A stretch of DNA of 20,473 bases, taken from assembly GCA_900556545.1 (NCBI GenBank), contig USPE01000006.1:1-20473 (forward strand), in the 5' to 3' direction. Shown piece by piece: positions 15,301 to 20,473 of the stretch. The position numbers and the translations under genes were made by a program. The notes below the pieces were generated by a model that saw only the letters and a list, made by a program, of their open reading frames with translations, ran no database searches and was not told the DNA's origin. Source of the DNA: an uncultured Peptococcaceae bacterium (GTDB taxonomy: Bacteria; Bacillota; Peptococcia; Peptococcales; Peptococcaceae). How positions within the stretch are numbered: position 1 is the stretch's first letter; every line of letters begins with the position of its first letter.

Positions 15301-15524
15301 TTGGTCTGACCTGCTCCACCATTATCAGCTTGTTGGTTATTCCAATCTTGTACGAAATTATGGAAAGCTGGCCTAAAAAATTGCGGCGCAAGATTATGAA
15401 AAATAATCCGCAGGAAGAAATCGATCAGGCTATGCTTGCCTTGGAAGAAGGCTGCTGGCACGATTGGGAAGAATTACAGGAAATGTTGGAAGCAAATAAA
15501 AAAGCGCAAGAAGAAATAAAGTAA
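12315..15524 (+). CDS. RND family efflux permease (AcrB/MmpL superfamily, HAE-type)
   Basis: A 1069-residue inner-membrane proton-driven exporter with the duplicated RND plan. TM1 is at about 12-30, followed by a large extracytoplasmic domain, TM2-6 (335-490), TM7 (534-552), the second domain, and TM8-12 (858-1015). TM4 has GMVVDNSTVVLENIYRH: D399 is kept where AcrB has Asp-Asp, but the next residue is N400. TM10 has EGIVVNNAIVLVDY (N928, N929), where AcrB has a lysine. To my knowledge this Asn pattern occurs in other Firmicutes-type RND pumps. AGGTGA (12303-12308) serves TTG 12315. The polar C-terminal extension (1018-1069) is cytoplasmic. An exact 20-base repeat encodes MMSMGGS twice. The substrate is unknown; drugs, lipids or cell-envelope compounds are possible. 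Confidence 0.95.
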   Translation: MNIGKFSVKRPVTIAMCSLVLILFGVVSFTRMSVDLMPKMELPILAVMAPYDGAGPEEVEEMVTKPLESSMAGISGIDSIQSVSSAGNSIVMLMFDYETDLDTATNAVRDKVEMAKMMMPEEASDVTIMKLDMNSMPIMMVGVSGDRSLADVKKIVDDKVVPRLERIDGVAAANVMGGSDQQVTITADPYKLSAYGLTAGSISQIVAGENANHPGGYVTQGNRQVLVRTLGQYETIEELSNTQVSLPSGGTVRLGDIVDIQMGVSEVSSYVTLNGKDVVAIGIQKESDGNTVDVDKEVNKVLAELDDELYEDIEITIAYSDAEMITQSVENVETNLFLAVIISMLVIFIFLGNIRSTIIIGVAIPLSLISTFVMLYFGGHTLNMVTLAALALSVGMVVDNSTVVLENIYRHRSMGKSKYQAAVEGTQEVVSAVVASTLTTVAVYVPFVFVGGMTAQIIVPFALTICFALMASLVVSVTVVPMMSSKLLILYEYSETNKPKGVQKFQVWFDRLFAKFVNWYQGVLVAALNHKKTALLIISAALIGSICLAPFIGAELFPSQDAGQINVSIQLPSNTVLEETEKVAVEVEEIVNKIPEVDLVMNSVGGNGMMSMGGSTSNTASLVVVLKPLEERERSDQDIAHELQDAVNGIPGAEITVSAANMMSMGGSTAVSIGIKGNNSDSLEQLAASIETVMKNTEGAVNIENSITDTDEELNVIIDRDKAAYYNVSASSVYQTVSLALNSSTISKYRGSEEELDIVLQYPEEMTKSLDHLQNLMVPSNTGGQVPLSEVAEVVHGFGQKSISREDQSRVATVSCGVYGRDLNSVVTDIMAQVEQLPVPAGCSIEAGGDVESMQETFADLFLAIGMALILVYMVMAFQFESLMMPLLIMASIPVMLIGVFPGLLFTGQTINMMSLLGIVMLEGIVVNNAIVLVDYVQQLRQKGLCKRESVVEAGKTRIRPILVTTLTTILAMIPQLVSQAEGAEVFRPMAATVIFGLTCSTIISLLVIPILYEIMESWPKKLRRKIMKNNPQEEIDQAMLALEEGCWHDWEELQEMLEANKKAQEEIK
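14139..14158 (+). repeat. Direct repeat within the RND permease gene, copy 1
   Basis: The 20 bases starting ATGATGAGTATGGG are identical to those at 14298-14317, 159 bp (53 codons) later in the same frame. They encode MMSMGGS plus the first base(s) of the next Thr or Ser context, in the second extracytoplasmic domain (residues 609-615 and 662-668). Confidence 0.85.
14298..14317 (+). repeat. Direct repeat within the RND permease gene, copy 2
   Basis: This copy is identical over 20 bases to 14139-14158. The encoded segment reads NMMSMGGSTAVSIGI, against NGMMSMGGSTSNTASLV in copy 1. Each leads into a beta strand, so the repeat probably marks equivalent loops in the two halves of the porter domain. 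Confidence 0.85.
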
Positions 15525-15541
15525 GATAAAGGTGATAGATT

Positions 15542-15580
15542 ACTGTCTTAGGGCTGCCTGACAGCCCTGGACAGTTTTTT
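15542..15580 (+). terminator. Intrinsic terminator between RND permease and tetR
   Basis: ACTGTC (15542-15547) pairs with GACAGT (15570-15575) and AGGGCTG (15550-15556) with CAGCCCT (15562-15568), around a CCTGA loop and followed by six T. It lies 18 bp behind the permease stop and ends 20 bp before the tetR start. I see no new promoter behind it. Confidence 0.9.
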
Positions 15581-15599
15581 ATAAAAGGACTGAGAATCT

Positions 15600-16190
15600 A
15601 TGGGGGCAAAAAACAACAAGAGAGAGTTGATTTTAACGGCTGCGCTGGATATTTTTCTGGAAAAGGGGTATCACAACTCCACATCCGAAGAAATTGCCAA
15701 GCGGGCCGGTGTAGCAAAAGGAACATTATATCAGTATTTTTCCAGTAAACAGGAAATCTTTTTAGAAATGCATCAGCTTTACGCAGAACAATATGTTGAA
15801 AAGATTAATAACTGCATTGATATAGATTATTCTTTTGAAGATAATCTGCGGCGCATTGTGCATTTTCATTTAAACAATATTCAGGATATCATGCATTATA
15901 GTATGCGGCTGCTTCCTGAGCTGATTTCCCTGCCGTTAGATAAAGAGCAAGGACATGGCATGATGCAGCATATTAAAAATCAGATTGATTTGGTTTTGGG
16001 GCGGTTGATTACAGCAGGTCAGCAACGGGGTGAGCTGAAAGCGATAGACAGCCATATGATTATTTACTGCATTACAGGTATTTTTATGGGAGCGGCTCAG
16101 ATGCTGACGCTGCATAATTACTCTGAAGAAGAGAAGCTTCAACTGGAAAATGAATTAGTGCAAAGCATTTTGTATGGTATTGCGCAATAA
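15600..16190 (+). CDS. TetR/AcrR family regulator of the RND operon
   Basis: A 196-residue repressor-type regulator. The DNA-binding domain (6-55) is close to the family consensus: helix-turn-helix in TSEEIAKRAGVAKGTLYQYFSSK (28-50). The C-terminal ligand-binding domain is helical with the TetR_C-type segment near 150-195 (IIYCITGIFMGAAQMLTL). AAGGAC (15585-15590) lies about 9 bp before ATG 15600. It follows the RND genes on the same strand, so it is the natural candidate to bind the palindrome at 10955, giving negative feedback. Because a terminator lies directly ahead and no promoter is seen, its expression may depend on read-through from the RND transcript. Confidence 0.93.
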   Translation: MGAKNNKRELILTAALDIFLEKGYHNSTSEEIAKRAGVAKGTLYQYFSSKQEIFLEMHQLYAEQYVEKINNCIDIDYSFEDNLRRIVHFHLNNIQDIMHYSMRLLPELISLPLDKEQGHGMMQHIKNQIDLVLGRLITAGQQRGELKAIDSHMIIYCITGIFMGAAQMLTLHNYSEEEKLQLENELVQSILYGIAQ

Positions 16191-16206
16191 GTTGTGTTAA
16201 AAAGCA

Positions 16207-16265
16207 AGGACAGTAGTTTTTATGAGTGACAGCTAATCATTCATAAAGACAGCTGTCCTTTTTTA
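16207..16265 (+). terminator. Intrinsic terminator after tetR (end of the RND unit)
   Basis: The outer stem is AAGGACAG (16207-16214) with CTGTCCTT (16253-16260). An inner stem pairs TTTATGAGTGA with TCATTCATAAA with one G-T. A T run follows to 16265. Confidence 0.9.
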
Positions 16266-16373
16266 ATTAGGCTTGAAACCAGTTGAGCGCAGGAGGTACG
16301 AAACAAAGAATGTTAAGCGATTGTTGAGATCGTAGAGTGTCCTAGTTGCAAGATACAGTTTTCATTATTACGT

Positions 16374-16387
16374 ATAAAAGTGTGATT
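16374..16387 (+). repeat. Direct repeat ATAAAAGTGTGATT, copy 1
   Basis: This 14-base sequence recurs exactly at 16451-16464, 77 bp later. A shorter variant TTTTGTGATTTC lies between them near 16411. It may bind a regulator or be the trace of an insertion. Confidence 0.7.
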
Positions 16388-16424
16388 TTTAAGCACTAAA
16401 TTTGAATAATTTTGTGATTTCAGG

Positions 16425-16452
16425 TTGTATTTTTCGTGGTTTTGCATATAAT
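16425..16452 (+). promoter_or_regulatory. Promoter of the AAA/DUF4143 gene
   Basis: TTGTAT (16425-16430) and TATAAT (16447-16452) are separated by 16 bp. The start point would be near 16459, about 47 bases before the gene. Confidence 0.7.
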
Positions 16453-16464
16453 AAAAGTGTGATT
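16451..16464 (+). repeat. Direct repeat ATAAAAGTGTGATT, copy 2
   Basis: This exact second copy begins inside the -10 hexamer of the DUF4143 gene's promoter, so a protein bound here would affect transcription. Confidence 0.7.
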
Positions 16465-16505
16465 ATAAAACTTGAAACTCCAATAAAAATGTGAGGAGTG
16501 ACTCT

Positions 16506-17849
16506 ATGGAACGATTTATCTTAAAAAAGTTGCTGGACTGGAAGAATTCTCCCTATCGCAAGCCCTTAATTTTGAAGGGAGTACGTCAGGTGGGTAAGAC
16601 CTGGATTCTGAAAGAGTTTGGCAGACGTTGTTATGAAAATACAGCTTATTTTAACTTTGACGAAAACGAAGAATACAAGCAGTTTTTTGAAACTACTAAG
16701 GATGTCGATCGGATTTTGCAAAATCTGATGCTTGCCAGCGGTCAAAAAATCGTGCCTGAAAGAACCCTTATTATCTTTGATGAGGTGCAGGACTGCCCCA
16801 AGGTTATTAACTCTATGAAATATTTCTGCGAGAACGCACCGCAGTACCATGTTGCCTGCGCAGGTTCTTTGCTGGGTATTGCTCTGGCGAAACCTTCCTC
16901 TTTTCCAGTAGGCAAAGTCAACTTCATGCAGATTGACCCAATGACCTTCACCGAGTTCCTACTTGCCAACGGCGATGAAAATCTGGCACAGTATCTGGAA
17001 CAGGTGGATACCCTCGAACCCATCCCCGATGCCTTCTTCAATCCGCTGTATGAGAAGCTAAAGATGTATTACGTTACCGGCGGTATGCCGGAGTCGGTAT
17101 TGATGTGGACGGAGGCACGGGATGTTTCTGCCATGCAGGAAGCACTGTCCGGAATCATTGGAGCCTATGAGCGTGACTTTGCCAAGCATCCTAATCTCAG
17201 CGAGTTTCCGAAAATCTCAATGATCTGGAAGTCTGTTCCGTCTCAATTGGCAAGGGAAAACAAGAAGTTCATCTATAAGGTGGTCAAAGAAGGTGCACGA
17301 GCCCGCGAGTACGAGGATGCCTTGCAATGGTTGGTGGATGCCCGTCTGGTGCATAAAATTTATCGCAGCTCAGCTCCCGGCTTGCCGATTGCAGCTTACG
17401 ATGACTTGTCTGCTTTCAAGATTTATCTGGTGGATGTGGGACTGCTCCGCCGTCTAGCGCAGCTGGCACCCACGGCCTTTGGCGAAGGGAACCGTCTATT
17501 TACTGAATTCAAAGGCGCATTGACCGAAAACTTTGTGTTGCAGACTTTGATTACTCAGTTTGAAGTCATGCCCCGTTATTGGAGCCAGAGTAACCCACCT
17601 TACGAAGTGGATTTCCTCATTCAGCGGGAAAATGATATTTTTCCTGTTGAAGTCAAATCTGAAGCCAACACCACCAGCAAGAGTATGAAGAAATTCAAAG
17701 AGCTGTTCCCTGATAAGGTCAAACTTCGCATTCGTTTTTCTCTGGATAATTTGAAGCTGGACGATGATGTACTGAATATTCCTCTGTTTATGGCAGATCA
17801 GGCGGATAGACTAATTGGATTGGCATTGGAACAGAGCAAAGTACAGTAA
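16506..17849 (+). CDS. AAA family ATPase with DUF4143 domain
   Basis: A 447-residue protein of the widespread ATP-binding/DUF4143 family, role unknown. The N-terminal AAA domain has Walker A GVRQVGKT (25-32), Walker B LIIFDEVQ (88-95) with D92-E93, and a sensor-like ACAGS (117-121). A helical linker follows, then the C-terminal DUF4143 region, which ends in an EVDFLIQ...FPVEVKS element resembling a PD-(D/E)XK nuclease core (E-V-D-F and E-V-K). GAGGAGTG (16493-16500) selects ATG 16506 over GTG 16491. Codon use is more C-rich (for example CCC, ATC, CTC, TTC) than that of its neighbours. These genes often travel as accessory single genes, so transfer is likely. It has its own promoter and terminator. 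Confidence 0.92.
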   Translation: MERFILKKLLDWKNSPYRKPLILKGVRQVGKTWILKEFGRRCYENTAYFNFDENEEYKQFFETTKDVDRILQNLMLASGQKIVPERTLIIFDEVQDCPKVINSMKYFCENAPQYHVACAGSLLGIALAKPSSFPVGKVNFMQIDPMTFTEFLLANGDENLAQYLEQVDTLEPIPDAFFNPLYEKLKMYYVTGGMPESVLMWTEARDVSAMQEALSGIIGAYERDFAKHPNLSEFPKISMIWKSVPSQLARENKKFIYKVVKEGARAREYEDALQWLVDARLVHKIYRSSAPGLPIAAYDDLSAFKIYLVDVGLLRRLAQLAPTAFGEGNRLFTEFKGALTENFVLQTLITQFEVMPRYWSQSNPPYEVDFLIQRENDIFPVEVKSEANTTSKSMKKFKELFPDKVKLRIRFSLDNLKLDDDVLNIPLFMADQADRLIGLALEQSKVQ

Positions 17850-17884
17850 CGGTGTAGTTAGAGTGGCAGAAATTTTAGTTTTAT

Positions 17885-17926
17885 AATAAATGTTGGGGTA
17901 ATGATGATCCCGACATTTATTTTTTT
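17885..17926 (+). terminator. Intrinsic terminator after the AAA/DUF4143 gene
   Basis: ATAAATGT (17886-17893) pairs with ACATTTAT (17913-17920), continued by an inner TGGG/CCCG part, and is followed by a T run to 17926. The A-rich 5' side means it may also act on the minus strand. Confidence 0.88.
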
Positions 17927-17992
17927 CATATAAAACATAACGATTTGTTCTATATAAGTACGAATTCCTGTGCTTGGCTATGATAATCTGCT

Positions 17993-18020
17993 TTGCATAA
18001 AGAATAATCTCTGCTATAAT
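17993..18020 (+). promoter_or_regulatory. Promoter of tilS (and perhaps ftsH)
   Basis: TTGCAT (17993-17998) and TATAAT (18015-18020) are separated by 16 bp. The start point would be near 18027. Confidence 0.7.
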
Positions 18021-18097
18021 AGACAGCAGAAAAATTTTTAACAAAAATGATACACCTGCATTGGCATTGCCTGTGTGAGGAAAAGAGGCAGAAGCGA

Positions 18098-19489
18098 TTG
18101 AAACAGGTTCGGCAGACCATTGAACAATTTCATATGTTACAGCCGCAGGATCGCGTTTTGCTGGGGGTGTCCGGAGGGCCGGATTCCGTTATGCTGCTCC
18201 ACCTGCTCCATGAATGGAAGGAGCTATATGGCATTCAGCTTTATGTGGTGCATGTGAACCATCAGCTGCGGGAAGAAGCAGAGGAAGAGGCTGCCTATGT
18301 ACAGCAGCTGGCGCAAGCGATGCAAATACCATGCCAGATAGTTTCTGTCGATGTGGCAGCATATGCAGCTGCGCATAAAATGTCCTTTGAACAGGCCGGC
18401 CATGCAGTGCGATTTTCCTGTTTTCAAAAAGCTGCGGCGCAGTGGCAGATTACCAAATTAGCATTGGGGCATCATCGGGATGATAGAGCTGAAAGTGTTT
18501 TGATGCATTTGATTAAAGGCTGCGGTTTAGATGGTTTAACTGCTATGCCGCCAAAAGATGGCTGGCTGATTCGCCCGCTGGCGCAGATATCTAAACAGCA
18601 GATCGTTCAGTATTGCCAGGAGCAGGGCTGGCGGTATTATATTGACCAGACCAATTTAGAAGCAGACTGCTTGCGCAATAAAATCAGGCTGGAATTGCTG
18701 CCGCAGTTGCAGCAGTATAATCCAGAAGTGGCGGCGGCGCTGGTGAGAATGCAGGAAGTTTGCGGTGCTGATGAGGATTATCTGGAGCAATGTACGTTGG
18801 ATTTGTGGCGCCAATATGGGCAGCAAACTGCTGATGCTGTAGAGTTTCCGGCGTTACAGCTATGCCGGCAGCATAAAGCGTTGCAGCGGAGATTGCTGCG
18901 TGTTATGTATCAGAAATTAACCGGCAGCAGCGCCAATCTTACCTTTGAACAGACGGAACAGATTTTGCGTTTGGCTTTGCAGCAGCAAGGCAGTCAGCAA
19001 TATGATCTGGCCAATGGTGTACAGTTTTTTCGGCAGTATGACCAACTGGGTATGCAATGGCGTTCTGAAAAAACTGACGGTTATCAATATTTTTGGAATC
19101 TGCAGGATACGGTTACAGTAGCTCAGTGGCCATGCCAACTGACAGCGATTTTTACAGAAAGCAAAGAAGAATTGCATCAGCTGCAAAGGAAAAATCCCAT
19201 ACAGCAGCCCTATATGCAAGTGGCAGTAGATGGAGCCAAGCTGGCAAACATAGTGGAAGTTCGCAGTCGGTTGCCCGGCGATCAAGTGCAGCCTTTGGGT
19301 ATGCAGGGGCATAAAAAGCTGAAAAACTTTTTTATTGATAAAAAAGTACCGGCCATGGAGCGCAGCAAAATCCCCCTGATACAATCTTTTGAGGAAATTA
19401 TCTGGATTCCCGGTTATTTTCTGGCGGAGTGTGTAAAAATAACAGAGGCGACAAAACAATTTTGTTTGCTGCAATGTTTTCGTCAGTAA
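18098..19489 (+). CDS. tilS: tRNA(Ile)-lysidine synthetase
   Basis: A 463-residue ATP-dependent ligase that joins lysine to cytidine 34 of the minor tRNA-Ile (CAU), changing its identity from Met to Ile; it is essential in most bacteria. The N-type PP-loop motif SGGPDS is at residues 25-30. The catalytic domain includes VHVNHQLR (51-58) and GHHRDDRAESVLMHLIKG (124-141). TilS C-terminal domains cover about 225-463, with the RSRLPGDQVQPLGMQGHKKLKNFFIDKKV region contacting tRNA. Start: ATG 18047 has no ribosome site and would add 17 atypical residues; TTG 18098 has AGAGG (18084-18088) at suitable spacing and gives MKQVRQTIEQ, a normal TilS start. ftsH follows after 77 bp on the same strand. Confidence 0.95.
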   Translation: MKQVRQTIEQFHMLQPQDRVLLGVSGGPDSVMLLHLLHEWKELYGIQLYVVHVNHQLREEAEEEAAYVQQLAQAMQIPCQIVSVDVAAYAAAHKMSFEQAGHAVRFSCFQKAAAQWQITKLALGHHRDDRAESVLMHLIKGCGLDGLTAMPPKDGWLIRPLAQISKQQIVQYCQEQGWRYYIDQTNLEADCLRNKIRLELLPQLQQYNPEVAAALVRMQEVCGADEDYLEQCTLDLWRQYGQQTADAVEFPALQLCRQHKALQRRLLRVMYQKLTGSSANLTFEQTEQILRLALQQQGSQQYDLANGVQFFRQYDQLGMQWRSEKTDGYQYFWNLQDTVTVAQWPCQLTAIFTESKEELHQLQRKNPIQQPYMQVAVDGAKLANIVEVRSRLPGDQVQPLGMQGHKKLKNFFIDKKVPAMERSKIPLIQSFEEIIWIPGYFLAECVKITEATKQFCLLQCFRQ

Positions 19490-19498
19490 ATTTCTTTT

Positions 19499-19534
19499 TA
19501 TGGGGAAAGGATTTTTTATAGAATATGGGGAAAG
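19499..19534 (+). repeat. Short tandem-spaced repeat between tilS and ftsH
   Basis: TATGGGGAAAG occurs at 19499-19509 and again at 19524-19534, 25 bp apart. No firm promoter or terminator is seen in this 77-bp gap, so ftsH is probably read at least partly from the tilS transcript. Confidence 0.5.
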
Positions 19535-19566
19535 AAAAACTTAGAATATAAAGAGGAGGGTAAGCA

Positions 19567-20473
19567 TTGAATAGAGGCTTAAAGACTGCAGCGATTTATA
19601 TTGTAATTGTTCTGCTGGCTATGACATTTATCAGATTTGGTAGTCCGACCACAACAGAACAAGTCGAAATCGCTGATATAAAAAACTATACACAATTAAT
19701 GGAAAATGCTGAAGCGGGGGATTTGGTCAGTGTAGAAATCACTACCTATGAAAATACACAGACTGTAGACGGGAAACTGGCAGATGGTAAGGAATTTACC
19801 GGCGTTGTCATTCCAAAAGAAAATGCCGCGCAAATACTGGCAGCATTTCAGGAAGCCGGGGTAATTGTGGATCAGAAAGAAACACCGGTGCCATCCCCAT
19901 GGATTAGTTTATTAAGTACGTTACTGCCACTTTTGCTGATGTTGGGATTGTTTTTCTTCATTATGCAGCAGAGCCAGGGCGGCGGCAGTAAGGTAATGCA
20001 GTTTGGCAAGAGCAAAGCAAGAGTGATTATGGATGATAAAAACAAAGTCACTTTTAACGATGTAGCCGGTGCTGATGAAGTAAAAGAAGAACTGGAAGAA
20101 ATCGTAGAATTCCTGAAAGCGCCAAAGAAATTTAACGATATTGGCGCTAAAATTCCTAAAGGGGTTTTATTGTATGGACCTCCTGGGACAGGGAAAACCT
20201 TGTTGGCCAAAGCGGTTGCAGGGGAAGCTGGTGTAGCATTTTTCAGCATCAGCGGTTCGGACTTTGTGGAAATGTTTGTCGGGGTCGGTGCATCCCGTGT
20301 CAGAGATTTATTTGAACAGGCCAAAAAGAATGCGCCATGCATCATCTTCATTGACGAAATTGATGCAGTGGGTCGTCAGCGTGGTGCCGGTGTAGGCGGT
20401 GGTCACGACGAACGGGAACAGACATTGAACCAGTTGTTGTCAGAAATGGATGGTTTTGACAGTTCGAAGGGAT
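19567..20473 (+). CDS. ftsH: ATP-dependent zinc metalloprotease FtsH (5' part; runs off the window)
   Basis: The first 302 residues of the membrane-anchored AAA+ protease that degrades misfolded membrane and some soluble proteins. TM1 is at about 8-23, a small extracytoplasmic domain at 26-110 and TM2 at about 112-133. The linker (142-160) leads into the AAA module: Walker A GPPGTGKT (204-211), pore loop FVEMFVGVG (233-241), Walker B IIFIDEID (259-266). The second region of homology and the HEXXH zinc site lie beyond the window, so nothing can be said about completeness. TTG 19567 is chosen because AGGAGGG (19554-19560) precedes it by six bases and the protein then starts MNRGLKTAAIY, usual for FtsH. 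The gene normally following tilS in many Firmicutes, hpt, is absent between them. Confidence 0.96.
   Translation, partial: MNRGLKTAAIYIVIVLLAMTFIRFGSPTTTEQVEIADIKNYTQLMENAEAGDLVSVEITTYENTQTVDGKLADGKEFTGVVIPKENAAQILAAFQEAGVIVDQKETPVPSPWISLLSTLLPLLLMLGLFFFIMQQSQGGGSKVMQFGKSKARVIMDDKNKVTFNDVAGADEVKEELEEIVEFLKAPKKFNDIGAKIPKGVLLYGPPGTGKTLLAKAVAGEAGVAFFSISGSDFVEMFVGVGASRVRDLFEQAKKNAPCIIFIDEIDAVGRQRGAGVGGGHDEREQTLNQLLSEMDGFDSSKG

Larger units (their letters stand above)
16191..16505. other. Intergenic region ahead of the AAA/DUF4143 gene
   Basis: This 315-bp gap holds the tetR terminator (16207-16265), about 110 bp without recognised features, then a very AT-rich part with a repeated ATAAAAGTGTGATT (16374 and 16451) and the promoter of the following gene. 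No insertion-sequence ends or tRNA fragments were seen. Confidence 0.6.

Noticed and set aside
16506..17849. The AAA/DUF4143 gene as part of a restriction or phage-defence island
   Set aside because: It stands alone, with no methylase, nuclease partner, toxin or integrase nearby; the PD-(D/E)XK-like end alone is not enough.
19872..20351. A 159-codon minus-strand frame at the right end
   Set aside because: It is antisense to ftsH, whose Walker motifs are clear on the plus strand.

Overview
The window looks like the chromosome of a low-to-mid GC, probably strictly or facultatively anaerobic member of the Firmicutes (Clostridia-like or Negativicutes-like). Evidence: a class III (oxygen-sensitive) ribonucleotide reductase with its radical-SAM activase, strong purine-rich Shine-Dalgarno sites, frequent TTG starts, a tilS/ftsH neighbourhood, an LCP cell-wall ligase and a compact Firmicutes-type dUTPase. 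I cannot name genus or species. Whether the cell has one or two membranes is not settled by this window.

Layout. 1-757: end of an rRNA operon (3' end of 23S, 5S, tRNA-Asn, tRNA-Trp, intrinsic terminator). 825-1271: a GNAT acetyltransferase. 1479-5928: deoxynucleotide metabolism. It holds a promoter with two candidate NrdR boxes, nrdD-nrdG and its terminator, then dut, nrdR and an unrecognised gene directly behind nrdR. The repressor gene thus lies about 3.4 kb downstream of its probable target. 6016-8023: an LCP-family protein with a long low-complexity tail and a small DUF3775-like protein, closed by a terminator. 8079-10122: two overlapping minus-strand genes for HXXEE-type membrane proteins, divergent from a TetR regulator. 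10316-10752: a thioredoxin-like protein and terminator. 10913-16265: an RND efflux unit with promoter, near-perfect palindromic operator, lipoprotein adaptor, permease, internal terminator, TetR regulator and final terminator. 16425-17926: an AAA/DUF4143 ATPase that looks like an accessory insertion. 18098-20473: tilS and the 5' part of ftsH, with no hpt between them.

How the genes work together. NrdG installs the glycyl radical on NrdD, which reduces ribonucleoside triphosphates. Dut removes dUTP and supplies dUMP for dTMP synthesis. NrdR senses nucleotides through its ATP-cone and probably represses nrdDG. The RND adaptor and permease form an export pump, and a TetR protein encoded behind them probably binds the palindrome at the promoter. 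No gene for an outer-membrane channel is present.

Most of the window is ordinary core genome. The least explained parts are the TetR/HXXEE pair, the unrecognised gene after nrdR, the nrdD promoter architecture and the terminator between the RND permease and its regulator.
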